Assembly (NCBI RefSeq): GCF_900582625.1
Contig: NZ_UTIQ01000001.1
Location: 868,001 to 932,000, forward strand
Direction of reading: 5' to 3'
Source: Pseudomonas viridiflava
Lineage (GTDB): Bacteria > Pseudomonadota > Gammaproteobacteria > Pseudomonadales > Pseudomonadaceae
DNA length: 64,000 nucleotides
Below are positions 27,558-38,678 of the stretch, one piece after another. How positions within the stretch are numbered: position 1 is the stretch's first letter; every line of letters starts with the position of its first letter. The translations under genes and the position numbers were made by a program. The notes under the pieces were generated by a model. That model did not search any database, was not told where the DNA came from, and saw nothing but the letters and a program-made list of their open reading frames with translations.

Positions 27558-27638
27558 TCCGGATCCCCGTCTACACGGGGATGACGGTGATCCAACGTCA
27601 TATCTTCGTCATTCCCGCGTAGGCGGGAATCCAGAATG
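27558..27638. repeat. Dispersed palindromic repeat, second copy
   Basis: GGATCCCCGTCTACACGGGG with ATGACGG, then CGTCATTCCCGCGTAGGCGG with GAATCCAGAAT. Same layout as the copy at 27308, carried by the tandem duplication. Confidence 0.7.
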
Positions 27639-27713
27639 TTGAGCTTGTTGGAGAAGCCCGAGCCAGAACCCAGGTTGGGTCGGGGCGCGGGTCAAGCGGA
27701 ACGTGGAGGCAAC

Positions 27714-27741
27714 AAAAAGCCCGGCACATGACCGGGCTTTT
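27714..27741 (-). terminator. Terminator after hisC
   Basis: Stem AAAAGCCCGG / CCGGGCTTTT with a 7-base loop, ending 16 bases past the hisC stop; the minus strand continues in T5. Confidence 0.88.
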
Positions 27742-27756
27742 CCTTTCAAGCGGCTA

Positions 27757-28809
27757 TCACAACTGCTTCAACGCCTCCACCAGCGCCTGATTCTGCTGCG
27801 GATTACCGATGGTAATACGCAGGTATTGATCGATACGCGGCTTGTTGAAGTGCCGAACAATCACGCTCTGTTCACGCAGGCCAGCCGCCAAGGTGGCCGC
27901 ATCTTTGTCGGGGTGACGAGCAAAAATGAAGTTGGCGCCCGAGGGCAGCACGTCAAAACCGAGCGCGGTCATTTCGCCCACGAGTTTTTCGCGGCTGTCG
28001 ATCACGGCCTGGCAGGTTTGCTCGAAGTAAGCCTTGTCTTCGAACGCAGCCGCCGCACCGGCAATCGCCATGCGATCCAATGGGTACGAGTTGAAGCTGT
28101 TCTTGATCCGCTCCAGGGCTTCGATCAGGTCCGGATGCCCCACCGCGAAACCCACACGCAGGCCAGCCAGCGAGCGGGATTTCGACAAGGTCTGCGACAC
28201 CAGCAGGTTCGGGTAGCGATCCACCAGGGCGATGGCAGTTTCGCCGCCAAAGTCGATATAGGCTTCGTCCACCAGCACCACGCTGTCCGGGTTGCTTTGC
28301 AAAATGTGCTCGATGGCATCCAGCGCCAACACGCAGCCGGTGGGCGCGTTCGGGTTGGGGAAGATGATGCCGCCGTTGGCTTTGGCGTAATCCTGCGGGC
28401 GAATCTGGAACTGCTCGTCCAGCGGCACAGCGTCGAATTCGATGCCATACAGGCCGCAGTAAACTGGGTAGAAGCTGTAGCTGATGTCGGGGAACAGCAA
28501 CGCCTTGCCGTGTTGGAACAGACCGTGGAACGCGTGGGCCAACACTTCATCCGAACCGTTGCCGACAAACACCTGCGCCGGCTGCACGCCGTAGTACTCG
28601 GCCACAGCGTTCTTTAAGCGCTCGCCGTTAGGGTCCGGGTAAAGACGCAGGTCGTCGTTAAGCACCGCTTGCATCGCCGCGATCGCTTTTGGCGACGGGC
28701 CATAGGGGTTTTCGTTGGTGTTGAGCTTGACCAGGTTGTTCAGCTTTGGCTGCTCGCCGGGCACGTACGGCACCAGGTCTTTGACGAAGGGGCTCCAGAA
28801 TTTGCTCAT
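27757..28809 (-). CDS. hisC: Histidinol-phosphate aminotransferase
   Basis: HisC transfers an amino group from glutamate to imidazole-acetol phosphate in histidine synthesis, using PLP. The 350 aa start [20 protein letters not shown] and show [40 protein letters not shown], the Schiff-base lysine in [11 protein letters not shown], and RVGFAVG. I chose the ATG at 28809, where family similarity begins. The open frame continues for about 200 codons into hisD in another frame and is not coding there. It is the last gene of the murA-hisG-hisD-hisC cluster. Confidence 0.95.
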   Translation of the reverse strand: MSKFWSPFVKDLVPYVPGEQPKLNNLVKLNTNENPYGPSPKAIAAMQAVLNDDLRLYPDPNGERLKNAVAEYYGVQPAQVFVGNGSDEVLAHAFHGLFQHGKALLFPDISYSFYPVYCGLYGIEFDAVPLDEQFQIRPQDYAKANGGIIFPNPNAPTGCVLALDAIEHILQSNPDSVVLVDEAYIDFGGETAIALVDRYPNLLVSQTLSKSRSLAGLRVGFAVGHPDLIEALERIKNSFNSYPLDRMAIAGAAAAFEDKAYFEQTCQAVIDSREKLVGEMTALGFDVLPSGANFIFARHPDKDAATLAAGLREQSVIVRHFNKPRIDQYLRITIGNPQQNQALVEALKQL

Positions 28810-28865
28810 TGCCCTTCTCTCCTCGAATGCGACAGGTCTAAGCGGGCGACGAAACGCCCGCACCA

Positions 28866-30176
28866 TTAATTTTTGATGCGGTATTCGGCGCTGCGGGCAT
28901 GGGCGGTCAGCGACTCGCCACGGGCCAGCACCGAGGCGCTTTTGCCGAGTTCCGAAGCGCCGTCTGCCGAGCAGTGAATGATCGACGAACGTTTCTGGAA
29001 GTCGTACACGCCCAGCGGCGACGAGAAGCGCGCGGTGCCGGAAGTAGGCAGCACGTGGTTGGGACCTGCGCAGTAATCGCCCAGCGCTTCTGCGGTGTAG
29101 CGGCCCATAAAGATCGCGCCGGCGTGGCGAATCTGCGGCAGCCAGGCGTCCGGATCGGCCACTGACAGCTCCAAGTGCTCCGGCGCGATGCGGTTGGCGA
29201 CGTCGATGGCCTGCTGCATGTCCGCCACTTGAATCAGCGCGCCGCGGGTTTCCAGCGAGGTGCGGATAATCGCTTCGCGCTCCATGGTCGGCAGCAACTT
29301 GGCGATGCTGGCGGCCACTTTGTCGAGGAAGTCGGCGTCGGGGCTGAGCAGAATCGATTGCGCGTCTTCGTCGTGCTCGGCTTGGGAGAACAGGTCCATG
29401 GCGATCCAGTCCGGATCGGTCTGGCCGTCGCACACCACGAGAATTTCCGAAGGGCCGGCGATCATATCGATGCCGACTTTACCGAACACATGGCGCTTGG
29501 CGGTGGCGACATAGATGTTGCCCGGGCCGACAATTTTATCCACCGGCGGAACGCTTTCAGTGCCGTACGCCAGGGCCGCAACAGCTTGCGCGCCGCCGAT
29601 GGTGAACACGCGATCAACGCCGGCGATGCACGCGGCGGCCAGCACGATTTCATTGATTTCGCCACGGGGCGTCGGCACCACCATCACCACTTCCGGCACG
29701 CCGGCGACCTTGGCGGGAATGGCATTCATCAACACCGACGAGGGATACGACGCTTTGCCGCCTGGCACATACAGGCCGGCGCGATCCAGCGGCGTGACCT
29801 TCTGGCCCAGCACGGTGCCGTCGGCCTCGGTGTAGGTCCAGGAATCCTGTTTCTGTTTTTCGTGGTAGCTGCGCACGCGCTCGGCTGCCACTTCGAGGGC
29901 TTCACGCTGGGCTGGCGTGATGCGGGTCAGCGCCAGTTCCAGACGCTCACGCGGCAGAATCAGGTCGGCCATGCTGTTGACGCTGAGGCCGTCGAAGCGC
30001 TGGGTGTATTCCACCAACGCTGCGTCGCCACGCTCGCGCACGTTTTTGATGATGTCGAGTACGCGCTCGTTAACGCCGTCATCCGACACGCTTTCCCAGC
30101 TCAGCAGATGATCCAGATGCTTGGAAAAGTCCTGGTCAGCGGCGTTGAGTCGACGAAGAGCAATGGGAGCAGTCAT
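28866..30176 (-). CDS. hisD: Histidinol dehydrogenase
   Basis: HisD oxidises histidinol to histidine in two NAD+-dependent steps at a zinc site. The 436 aa show the family signature region [31 protein letters not shown], the [15 protein letters not shown] zinc/catalytic stretch with Gln and His, PEHLEL and [18 protein letters not shown]. The ATG at 30176 has GAGG 7 bases upstream; a start seven codons earlier is possible in frame. Order hisG-hisD-hisC on minus. The 166-base gap to hisG contains a strong stem-loop. Confidence 0.96.
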   Translation of the reverse strand: MTAPIALRRLNAADQDFSKHLDHLLSWESVSDDGVNERVLDIIKNVRERGDAALVEYTQRFDGLSVNSMADLILPRERLELALTRITPAQREALEVAAERVRSYHEKQKQDSWTYTEADGTVLGQKVTPLDRAGLYVPGGKASYPSSVLMNAIPAKVAGVPEVVMVVPTPRGEINEIVLAAACIAGVDRVFTIGGAQAVAALAYGTESVPPVDKIVGPGNIYVATAKRHVFGKVGIDMIAGPSEILVVCDGQTDPDWIAMDLFSQAEHDEDAQSILLSPDADFLDKVAASIAKLLPTMEREAIIRTSLETRGALIQVADMQQAIDVANRIAPEHLELSVADPDAWLPQIRHAGAIFMGRYTAEALGDYCAGPNHVLPTSGTARFSSPLGVYDFQKRSSIIHCSADGASELGKSASVLARGESLTAHARSAEYRIKN

Positions 30177-30313
30177 GACGGACCTCGTGATAGGCATGGA
30201 CGTTTAGAGCGGCTGAATGACGAATGCCACATCAACCGGTTCTCGAGCGTCGCTAGGCTACCAAGCCAGCCCTGTGGACGCCCGAGAAAAGATGGCTAAG
30301 ACAGGGACAGCAG

Positions 30314-30334
30314 CGCGCGACTGATAGTCGCGCG
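30314..30334 (-). other. Intercistronic stem-loop between hisG and hisD
   Basis: Perfect 9-bp stem CGCGCGACT / AGTCGCGCG with a 3-base loop and no T tract on the minus strand. It is more likely an mRNA-stabilising or processing hairpin than a terminator. Confidence 0.5.
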
Positions 30335-30342
30335 TAGAGGTA

Positions 30343-30978
30343 TTAGCTTCGGTGGTTGGCTTCAACCGCGTCGCGCAGCGTATCGATGAGTTGCTGGATG
30401 CGCGCGTGCTGCATCTTCATCGAGGCTTTGTTGACGATCAGGCGCGAGCTGATGTGAGCGATCAGTTCCTGCGCTTCGAGACCGTTGGCTTTGAGGGTGT
30501 TGCCGGTGTCGACGACATCGATGATCTTGTCGGCCAAGCCCACCAGCGGCGCCAGCTCCATGGAGCCGTAGAGTTTGATCACTTCAACCTGACGGCCCTG
30601 CTCGGCGTAGTAACGCTTGGCCACGTTGACGAACTTGGTGGCCACGCGCAGACGACCTTTGGGTTCCGGGACGCCAACGGCGCCAGCAGTCATCAATTTG
30701 CAGCGGGCAATTTTCAGGTCCAGCGGCTCGTACAAACCCTGGCCGCCGTATTCCAGCAACACGTCTTTGCCGGCTACGCCGAGGTCCGCCGCACCATGCT
30801 CGACATAGGTCGGCACGTCGGTGGCCCGCACGATCAGCAAACGCACGTCATCCTGGGTGGTGGGAATAATCAGCTTGCGGCTCTTGTCCGGGTTTTCAGT
30901 CGGCACGATCCCCGCCTTGGCGAGCAATGGCAGGGTGTCGTCAAGAATGCGGCCTTTGGATAAGGCGATGGTCAACAT
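30343..30978 (-). CDS. hisG: ATP phosphoribosyltransferase, short form (HisG_S)
   Basis: HisG joins ATP and PRPP in the first committed step of histidine synthesis. The 211-aa length is that of the short form, which lacks the C-terminal regulatory domain and needs HisZ (encoded elsewhere) for activity and feedback control. Seen: [37 protein letters not shown], and the PRPP loop [16 protein letters not shown]. It is downstream of murA on the same strand, the Pseudomonas arrangement. Confidence 0.96.
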   Translation of the reverse strand: MLTIALSKGRILDDTLPLLAKAGIVPTENPDKSRKLIIPTTQDDVRLLIVRATDVPTYVEHGAADLGVAGKDVLLEYGGQGLYEPLDLKIARCKLMTAGAVGVPEPKGRLRVATKFVNVAKRYYAEQGRQVEVIKLYGSMELAPLVGLADKIIDVVDTGNTLKANGLEAQELIAHISSRLIVNKASMKMQHARIQQLIDTLRDAVEANHRS

Positions 30979-31059
30979 GGCGCGGAATGTCCTTAAAACC
31001 TGATTACAAGCGGTTGCCCAGCCCCGCCCGGCTTGCTGCCGAACAGGGCCTCGGCTCGA

Positions 31060-32587
<1,528 letters not shown>

Positions 32588-32633
32588 GCTAAACCTCGAT
32601 CGGCGCCCTACGCGCGCGGGTCGGCCATGATAC

Positions 32634-32687
32634 AAAAAAGCCCCCCGCCTGCGAACCCCGGAAATCGGAACACTGACAGAGGGGCTT
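32634..32687 (-). terminator. Terminator at the end of the mla operon
   Basis: On minus, AAGCCCC (32687-32681) and GGGGCTT (32644-32638) pair across a long loop with internal structure, followed by T6. It separates mlaB from ibaG-murA. Confidence 0.6.
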
Positions 32688-32730
32688 TGGTTTTTTGCTA
32701 CCTGTCGCAGCAATGTGCAACGCAACGGCG

Positions 32731-33042
32731 TTAAGCCTGCAGCGGCAGAATGTCGAGCAGGCCGGAAACCTCGGCAATTTTTTTCATGTCGGTCGGCAAG
32801 CCACGCACTGACAGCTGCTTGCCTGCCTGCTGCGCGACCCGCATGTACGCGAGCAGCAGCGACAAGCCCACGCTACTGGAATGCTCGACCTGCGCGCAGT
32901 CGACCACCACGGTGGCAGTCGGCGTCGCGCGAATCAGCTTTTCGCCTTCGCTTCGTAGCGTGGCACCGGTACGGAAATCCAGCACGCCGACCAGTTGCAG
33001 CACGCCGTCCGCTTGCTGGCGAATAACGCTATCAGTCGTCAT
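32731..33042 (-). CDS. mlaB: STAS-domain subunit MlaB of the phospholipid ABC transporter
   Basis: MlaB binds the ATPase MlaF in the MlaFEDB complex and stabilises it. The 103-aa product is a single STAS domain with VVVDCAQVEHSSSVGLSLLL, where the Ser/Thr-rich loop before the helix is conserved. The ATG at 33042 overlaps the mlaC stop by 11 bases. It is the last gene of mlaFEDCB. Confidence 0.92.
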   Translation of the reverse strand: MTTDSVIRQQADGVLQLVGVLDFRTGATLRSEGEKLIRATPTATVVVDCAQVEHSSSVGLSLLLAYMRVAQQAGKQLSVRGLPTDMKKIAEVSGLLDILPLQA

Positions 33043-33688
33043 GACCCGCAGCCTTTTGCCCTTCTTCGGTGTTCTTAGCGTTGGCGACAACCTGCGCCCA
33101 ACCGTCGATGGTTTTGTCCAGGTCGTTGCCGTTCTTCTGCATGGCGTCGGCGAACTGATCGCGGAACAGCTTGCCGATGTTGATGCCGTTGATGGTCACG
33201 TTACGCAGCATCCACTCGCCGTTCACTTTGGTCATGGTGTAGTTGACTGGGTACACGGTGCCCTTGGTGTCGCGCACTTCCATGTTCACGCTGGTGCGAT
33301 CAGGGTCGGACTGCTTGGCGCTGCTGGGCAGCACGCGAATGTCCTGATTGTTGTATTCGAGCAAGGCGTTGCCGTAGAACTCCATCAGGCTGCGTTTGAA
33401 GTTTTCTTGGAAACGCTTCATCTGCGCCGGGGTGGCGTTACGGGAATACTTGACCGTCATGATGCTGCGGGAAATGCCGTCGGCATCCACAACCGGGCCA
33501 ATGATGCGGTTCAGCGAGTCGTAGAACTTCTGCGGGTTGGCCTTGTATTGGTCTTTGTTGGCCTTGAGGTCGTTCAACAGCTCGTTTGTGGTGTTCTGTA
33601 CGATTTCCTGAGGGGCTGGGCCGGCCATGGCAACCAATGGAACCATTGCCAACAGCACCAGCAAACCGCGACGCAGAGCGCTAACCAT
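33032..33688 (-). CDS. mlaC: Periplasmic phospholipid-binding protein MlaC
   Basis: MlaC shuttles phospholipid between the outer-membrane MlaA-porin and the inner-membrane MlaFEDB complex. The 218 aa start with a signal peptide (LLVLLAMVPLVAMAG) and have the family core DGISRSIMTVKYSRNATPAQ and WMLRNVTINGINIGKLFRDQF. I chose the ATG at 33688 with GAGGA 8 bases upstream; the GTG five codons earlier overlaps that site. The gene was described in pseudomonads as ttg2D. Confidence 0.94.
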   Translation of the reverse strand: MVSALRRGLLVLLAMVPLVAMAGPAPQEIVQNTTNELLNDLKANKDQYKANPQKFYDSLNRIIGPVVDADGISRSIMTVKYSRNATPAQMKRFQENFKRSLMEFYGNALLEYNNQDIRVLPSSAKQSDPDRTSVNMEVRDTKGTVYPVNYTMTKVNGEWMLRNVTINGINIGKLFRDQFADAMQKNGNDLDKTIDGWAQVVANAKNTEEGQKAAGHDD

Positions 33689-33699
33689 GCCTGTATTCC

Positions 33700-34167
33700 T
33701 CACTTGGATTCTTTATTAACCGAGTTGATCAGGAACTTACCGATCAAGTCTTCCAGTACTAACGACGACTGGGTGTCGTGAATGGTTCCGCCATCCTTGA
33801 GCAGCGCTTCGTCGCCGCCCACGCTGATGCCGATGTACTTCTCGCCCAGCAAACCGGCGGTGAGGATAGACGCAGTGGAGTCTTCCGGCAGGTTATCCAC
33901 ACGCTTTTCCAATTCCATGGTCACGCGCCCGGTGAAGGTGTCGCGGTCCAGGTCAATGGCGGTGACTTTGCCGATGCCGACGCCGGCCATCGTCACCTTG
34001 GCGCGCACGGTGAGCCCGGCCAGGTTTTCAAAATTGGCGTACAGCTTGTAGGTGTCTTGTCCTGCGCCGACGGTCAGGCCGCTCACGCGCAATGCCAGGA
34101 GCAGCAAGGCCAACAGACCGGCCAAGAGGAACAGGCCGACACCGATTTCCAGGGTGCGGTTTTGCAT
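33700..34167 (-). CDS. mlaD: MCE-domain lipid transport protein MlaD
   Basis: MlaD forms the hexameric periplasmic ring of the MlaFEDB transporter and holds lipid in its central pore. The 155 aa have one N-terminal membrane anchor (IGVGLFLLAGLLALLLLAL) and an MCE domain (about 38-120) with YKLYANFENLAGLTVRAKV, GVGIGKV and LLGEKYIGI. Its ATG overlaps the mlaE stop by ATGA. Confidence 0.95.
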   Translation of the reverse strand: MQNRTLEIGVGLFLLAGLLALLLLALRVSGLTVGAGQDTYKLYANFENLAGLTVRAKVTMAGVGIGKVTAIDLDRDTFTGRVTMELEKRVDNLPEDSTASILTAGLLGEKYIGISVGGDEALLKDGGTIHDTQSSLVLEDLIGKFLINSVNKESK

Positions 34168-34967
34168 CAGAAGTCTCCAAACATCAAGGCGGTCAAGATG
34201 AAGTCCAGGCCCAGCACGGCAAGCGAGGCATAAACCACTGTTTTGGTGGTAGCGCGACTGATCCCTTCAGACGTGGGTTCACAGTCATACCCTTGGAACA
34301 CGGCGATCCAGGTCACTACAAAGGCAAACACGATACTTTTGATCAGGCCGTTGAGCACATCCTTCTCGAACGACACGCTGTTTTGCATATTGGCCCAGAA
34401 CGAGCCTTCGAACACGCCCAGCCAGTCCACGGCAACCATGGCGCCGCCCCAGATGCCGACCACGCAGAAAATCATGGTCAGCAGCGGCAGCGAGATAAAC
34501 CCGGCCCACAGGCGCGGCGCGATGATGTACTTGAGCGGGTCGACACCAATCATTTCCAGGCTCGACAGCTGCTCGGTGGATTTCATGTTGCCAATTTCGG
34601 CGGTCAGGGCCGAACCCGCGCGGCCGGCGAACAGCAACGCGGTCACCACCGGCCCGAGCTCGCGCAGCAACGTGAGCGCTACCATCTGCCCCACAGCCTG
34701 CTCGGAACCGTAGCTGGACAAGATATTGAAGCCCTGCAGCGCCAGCACCATGCCGATAAACAAGCCCGACACGACAATGATCACCAGCGACATCACGCCA
34801 ACCGAGAACAGCTGCTTGATCAATAAATGACCAAAGCCGTTACCCACATTGCCTCGACCAAACAGCGCACGCAGCAGAAACAGGGTGGAGCTGCCGAGCG
34901 AACCGACCACGTCGATGCCGGCACGGCCAAGCAGGCGAATACGTTCGCCAATGGATTTTCTGCGCAT
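34167..34967 (-). CDS. mlaE: Permease MlaE of the phospholipid ABC transporter
   Basis: MlaE is the inner-membrane permease dimer through which lipids pass in the Mla system. The 266 aa have five or six hydrophobic spans and the family stretch [27 protein letters not shown], whose coupling helix contacts MlaF. The ATG at 34967 overlaps the mlaF stop by ATGA; the TTG just before it is less likely. Confidence 0.95.
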   Translation of the reverse strand: MRRKSIGERIRLLGRAGIDVVGSLGSSTLFLLRALFGRGNVGNGFGHLLIKQLFSVGVMSLVIIVVSGLFIGMVLALQGFNILSSYGSEQAVGQMVALTLLRELGPVVTALLFAGRAGSALTAEIGNMKSTEQLSSLEMIGVDPLKYIIAPRLWAGFISLPLLTMIFCVVGIWGGAMVAVDWLGVFEGSFWANMQNSVSFEKDVLNGLIKSIVFAFVVTWIAVFQGYDCEPTSEGISRATTKTVVYASLAVLGLDFILTALMFGDF

Positions 34968-35776
34968 CAACGCGTCCCCAACAGGTCGTCGCGGTAGTCC
35001 GCAGCCGGGAAATGGAACGGCACGGGGCCATCGGCGACGCCTTTCATAAATTGACGGATGCGCGGGTTATCCGACTCCATCAATTCTTTTGGCGTGCCCT
35101 GGCCGAGCACCTGAGTGTCGCCCACTACATACAGGTAGTCGGCGATGCTGGCGGTTTCGGCGAGGTCGTGGGACACCACGATGCTGGTGATACCCAGCGC
35201 ATCGTTAAGCAGGCGGATCAGGCGCACCAAAATGCCCATGGCGATCGGGTCCTGGCCAACGAAGGGTTCGTCATACATGAGAATTTGCGGGTCCAGCGCG
35301 ATGGCGCGGGCCAGTGCAACGCGGCGCTTCATGCCGCCCGACAGTTCATCAGGCATCAGCTCGATAGCACCGCGCAGGCCAACGGCTTGCAGCTTCATCA
35401 AGACGATGTCGCGAATCATGTCTTCAGGTAATTCAGTGTGCACGCGCAGCGGAAAGGCCACGTTCTCGAACACATCGAGATCGGTAAACAACGCGCCGCT
35501 TTGAAACAGCACACCCATTTGTTTGCGCATGTCGAAGAGGTCGCTGCGCGACAGGTCCGGCAAGTTCTGGCCGTTGACCAACACTTGCCCGCTACTGGGC
35601 CGCAGCTGGGCGCCCATTAAACGAAGCAAGGTGGTTTTACCACTCCCGGAAGGCCCCATGATGCCGGTGACCTTGCCGCGCGGAATGGAAATATCGACAT
35701 TCTTGAAAATGCTGCGCGAACCGCGCATGAAGGACACGCCCTTCAGCTCGACCGCGTAGGCGTGATCGGCACTCAT
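34967..35776 (-). CDS. mlaF: ATPase MlaF of the phospholipid ABC transporter
   Basis: MlaF is the ABC ATPase that powers Mla lipid transport and keeps phospholipids out of the outer leaflet; loss causes toluene and detergent sensitivity in pseudomonads (ttg2A). The 269 aa show Walker [12 protein letters not shown], signature [14 protein letters not shown], Walker B ILMYDEPF and the switch His in [16 protein letters not shown]. The ATG at 35776 has AAGGAG 5 bases upstream. It is the first gene of mlaFEDCB and diverges from kdsD across about 270 bases. Confidence 0.95.
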   Translation of the reverse strand: MSADHAYAVELKGVSFMRGSRSIFKNVDISIPRGKVTGIMGPSGSGKTTLLRLMGAQLRPSSGQVLVNGQNLPDLSRSDLFDMRKQMGVLFQSGALFTDLDVFENVAFPLRVHTELPEDMIRDIVLMKLQAVGLRGAIELMPDELSGGMKRRVALARAIALDPQILMYDEPFVGQDPIAMGILVRLIRLLNDALGITSIVVSHDLAETASIADYLYVVGDTQVLGQGTPKELMESDNPRIRQFMKGVADGPVPFHFPAADYRDDLLGTR

Positions 35777-36042
35777 CTGAACTCCTTGGTGCAGCCGCCT
35801 ATCGGACGCCATGTCTCACGGTGGGGACACCACGGGAGTGAACATGCCGGATAGGGCGGCAACTATATCACCGGCATCCAGCCGCGCCCAAGGTGGAAAA
35901 CCCGCCAGCGGCAAACCCGGCGCGTGACCGGCGAAGTGCGACGCAGTGATCGCTGCATCAATGCGCGCACATTCGAGGATGAGCCGAACGGGGTTTTATC
36001 GTTATAATCCCGGCCTTTTCCCGCGGCCACTGTCTTTACGAT

Positions 36043-37017
36043 ATGAACCAGACCAACGACCTGATCCAATCGGCACTGCGCACCGTGCGCCTTGAAATCG
36101 AAGCGGTGGAAGGCCTGCTCCCCCGTATTGACGCGGCTTTCGTCAAGGCCTGCGAACTGATTCTGGCCAGTAAAGGCCGCGTGGTTGTGGTCGGCATGGG
36201 CAAGTCTGGCCACATCGGCAACAAGATCGCCGCGACCCTTGCGAGCACCGGCACCACCTCATTTTTCGTACACCCGGCCGAAGCCAGCCATGGCGACATG
36301 GGCATGATTACCCGTGACGACGTGGTGCTGGCTCTATCCAACTCCGGCTCCACGGCCGAGATCGTGACGCTGCTGCCGCTGATCAAGCGCCTGGGCATCA
36401 CCTTGATCAGCATGACCGGCAACCCGGATTCGCCGCTGGCCAAAGCCGCCGAGGTCAACCTCGATGCGCGTGTGGCGCAGGAAGCCTGCCCACTGAATCT
36501 GGCGCCCACCTCCTCCACCACCGCGTCGTTGGTTCTGGGCGATGCCCTGGCCATCGCCTTGTTGGAAGCACGCGGCTTTACTGCTGAAGATTTCGCCTTT
36601 TCCCACCCAGGTGGCGCGCTTGGCCGACGTCTTCTACTGAAAGTGGAAAATGTCATGCACACCGGCGAACAGCTGCCGAAAGTGCAACGCGGCACGTTGC
36701 TGCGCGACGCGTTGATGGAAATGACCCGCAAGGGCCTGGGCATGACCGCCGTGCTCGAAGCCGACGGCACACTGGCCGGAATTTTCACCGACGGCGATTT
36801 GCGCCGCACGCTGGATCGCGACCTGGATATCCGCCAGGCCACCATCGACGACGTGATGACCGCACACGGCAAAACAGCACGGCCAGAGATGCTCGCTGCC
36901 GAAGCCTTGAAGATCATGGAAGACCACAAAATCGGCGCATTGATTGTCGTCGACGAACAAGACCGCCCAGTTGGCGCCTTCAACCTGGGCGACCTGCTGC
37001 GCGCTGGAGTGATGTAA
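36043..37017 (+). CDS. kdsD: Arabinose-5-phosphate isomerase KdsD
   Basis: KdsD converts ribulose 5-phosphate to arabinose 5-phosphate, the first step to Kdo for LPS. The 324 aa have a SIS domain (about 40-175) with GMGKSGHIGNKIAATLASTG and ALSNSGSTAEI, then two CBS domains (about 205-320). A TATAAT at 36003-36008 lies 34 bases before the ATG without a clear -35 partner. It heads the kdsD-kdsC-lptC-lptA-lptB run, in which stops and starts overlap or abut. Confidence 0.95.
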   Translation: MNQTNDLIQSALRTVRLEIEAVEGLLPRIDAAFVKACELILASKGRVVVVGMGKSGHIGNKIAATLASTGTTSFFVHPAEASHGDMGMITRDDVVLALSNSGSTAEIVTLLPLIKRLGITLISMTGNPDSPLAKAAEVNLDARVAQEACPLNLAPTSSTTASLVLGDALAIALLEARGFTAEDFAFSHPGGALGRRLLLKVENVMHTGEQLPKVQRGTLLRDALMEMTRKGLGMTAVLEADGTLAGIFTDGDLRRTLDRDLDIRQATIDDVMTAHGKTARPEMLAAEALKIMEDHKIGALIVVDEQDRPVGAFNLGDLLRAGVM

Positions 37018-37541
37018 TGAGTGCTGATCTATTGCAACGCGGCAAGGCCATCAAACTGGCCGTTTTTGACGTCGACGGCGTACTGACTGACGGCAAGCTG
37101 TACTTCTTGGTCGACGGCAGTGAATTCAAAACCTTCAGTACGCTGGACGGTCAGGGCATCAAAATGCTGATCAACTCCGGCGTGCGTACGGCCATCATCA
37201 CCGGGCGCTCAACCCCGGTGGTTGAGCGTCGTGCACAGAACCTCGGCATTCAGCACTTGTACCAAGGTCGCGAAGACAAACTGGTGGTGCTCGATGAGCT
37301 TCTCGCCGAACTCGGCCTACAGTACGAAGACGTCGCCTACCTGGGTGACGACTTGCCAGACCTGCCGGCAATTCGCCGCGTTGGCCTGGGCATGGCTGTC
37401 GCCAACGCCAATGATTTTGTTCGCCAACATGCCCATGGTGTCACCCACGCCCGCGGCGGCGAAGGCGCGGCGCGGGAATTCTGCGAGCTGATCCTGCAGG
37501 CGCAGGGCAACCTTGAAGCGGCGCAAGCCGCCTATCTATAG
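37017..37541 (+). CDS. kdsC: 3-deoxy-D-manno-octulosonate 8-phosphate phosphatase KdsC
   Basis: KdsC is a tetrameric HAD phosphatase that releases Kdo from Kdo 8-phosphate. The 174 aa have the HAD motif I FDVDGVLTDG (nucleophile Asp and acid/base Asp), motif II IITGRSTPVVERRA and motif IV YLGDDLPDLPAI; no cap domain, as is normal. Its ATG overlaps the kdsD stop. Confidence 0.95.
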   Translation: MSADLLQRGKAIKLAVFDVDGVLTDGKLYFLVDGSEFKTFSTLDGQGIKMLINSGVRTAIITGRSTPVVERRAQNLGIQHLYQGREDKLVVLDELLAELGLQYEDVAYLGDDLPDLPAIRRVGLGMAVANANDFVRQHAHGVTHARGGEGAAREFCELILQAQGNLEAAQAAYL

Positions 37542-37549
37542 AGCCGATC

Positions 37550-38119
37550 ATGCTGCGCAAACTGCTTCTTACCTTATCGTTTGGCCTCGCGGCGCTGCTG
37601 GTAGCGGCGCTCGGCTATTGGAATCTGAATCCAGAAAGTTTACTGGAGCAGAAACCACAGGCCAGCACCGACAACGCCGTGGACTTTTATGTGATCAACG
37701 CCAAAAGCGTCGAATTCCAAGCCGACGGCAAGCTGCACTACGAAATGACCAGCGATAAAGTCGAGCACTTGAAAGACAGCGACAAGAGCCTGGTGACCAA
37801 GCCGGACCTGCTGCTGTATCGCGGCGCCGCCGAGCCATGGCACGTTCAAAGCGAGCGTGGCGAAGTGGCACCAGGCGGCACCGAAGTCGAGCTGATCGAC
37901 AATGTGCGCATCGCCCGCACCGACGAAAAAAATCGCCCCACCATCATTACCAGCAGTCGCATGACCGTGTTCCCGGACAAGGAATTTGCGCAGACCCAGC
38001 AAGCCGTTAGAATCGAGGCCGCCAATGGAGTGACCACGGCTAACGGAATGAAAGCGTATTTGAAAGACAGCCGGGTGCTCCTGCTGTCCAACGTAAGAGG
38101 CCAGCATGAGGTTCGTTAA
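37550..38119 (+). CDS. lptC: LPS export protein LptC
   Basis: LptC is the bitopic inner-membrane protein that passes LPS from LptBFG to the periplasmic LptA bridge. The 189 aa have one N-terminal membrane span (LLLTLSFGLAALLVAALGYW) and a periplasmic beta-jellyroll with TDNAVDFYVINAKSVEFQ. Its end overlaps lptA by 14 bases. Confidence 0.93.
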   Translation: MLRKLLLTLSFGLAALLVAALGYWNLNPESLLEQKPQASTDNAVDFYVINAKSVEFQADGKLHYEMTSDKVEHLKDSDKSLVTKPDLLLYRGAAEPWHVQSERGEVAPGGTEVELIDNVRIARTDEKNRPTIITSSRMTVFPDKEFAQTQQAVRIEAANGVTTANGMKAYLKDSRVLLLSNVRGQHEVR

Positions 38120-38678
38120 TAAATTCTCCCTTCACACCCTGTCCTTGCTCATGAGTCTGGGTGCGGCGATTGCCAGCTCCAGCGCCTGGGCATTGCCAAC
38201 GGACCGCGAGCAACCCATTCGTGTGCAGGCCGACAGTGCTGAACTCGACGACAAACAAGGCGTAGCCGTATACCGCGGCGACGTCGTCATTACCCAGGGC
38301 AGCATGAAGATCACTGGCCACACAGTGACCATCACGCAAAACGCCACGGGTGACATCGAAGTGTTCACCGCAGTGGGCACCCCCGCCTACTACGAGCAAA
38401 AGCCAGCGGCAGACAAGGAAATCGTCAAGGCCTACGGCCTGACCATCCAATACTTCGCTGCGAAAGATCGCATCGTACTGATCGACCAAGCCAAGGTGAT
38501 TCAGGAAGGCAACACCTTCGAAGGCGAGAAAATCGTCTATGACACCCAGCGCCAGATCGTCAACGCCGGCCGCGCCAATGGCACCAACGTGACCACACCG
38601 CGCCCACGCATCGACATGGTCATCCAGCCCAAGAACAAACCCGCTGGCGCTCAACCAGCCGACAAACAGGCGCAGTAA
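38106..38678 (+). CDS. lptA: LPS transport periplasmic protein LptA (LptH in Pseudomonas)
   Basis: LptA polymerises into the periplasmic bridge that carries LPS to LptDE. The 190 aa have a signal peptide (about 1-27, ending AWA), then the OstA-like jellyroll with [20 protein letters not shown] and [17 protein letters not shown], and a Pro/Ala/Gln-rich tail. The Pseudomonas orthologue is often called lptH. Its stop overlaps the lptB start. Confidence 0.93.
   Translation: MRFVNKFSLHTLSLLMSLGAAIASSSAWALPTDREQPIRVQADSAELDDKQGVAVYRGDVVITQGSMKITGHTVTITQNATGDIEVFTAVGTPAYYEQKPAADKEIVKAYGLTIQYFAAKDRIVLIDQAKVIQEGNTFEGEKIVYDTQRQIVNAGRANGTNVTTPRPRIDMVIQPKNKPAGAQPADKQAQ

Larger units (their letters stand above)
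27144..27633. repeat. 245-bp tandem duplication covering the 3' end of the DUF4198 gene
   Basis: Two direct copies with a period of 245 bases (for example CGTGGGTTGTTTACATCG starts at 27161 and at 27406). Each copy holds: the last 22 codons of the DUF4198 gene, a GCTTCGCTGCGCTCACTGAA segment, a GGATCCCCG ... CGGGGATGACGG hairpin, and the unit CGTCATTCCCGCGTAGGCGG followed by GAATCCAGAAT. Copies differ by scattered substitutions. The whole stretch 27212-27700 otherwise has no gene. Confidence 0.88.

Noticed and set aside
27144..27640. CRISPR array from the repeated blocks
   Set aside because: There are only two copies, the unit is 245 bp and contains coding sequence, and there are no spacers or cas genes.
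28810..29433. Apparent 200-residue N-terminal extension of hisC
   Set aside because: It lies in the wrong frame of hisD and lacks family similarity; HisC is complete from 28809.
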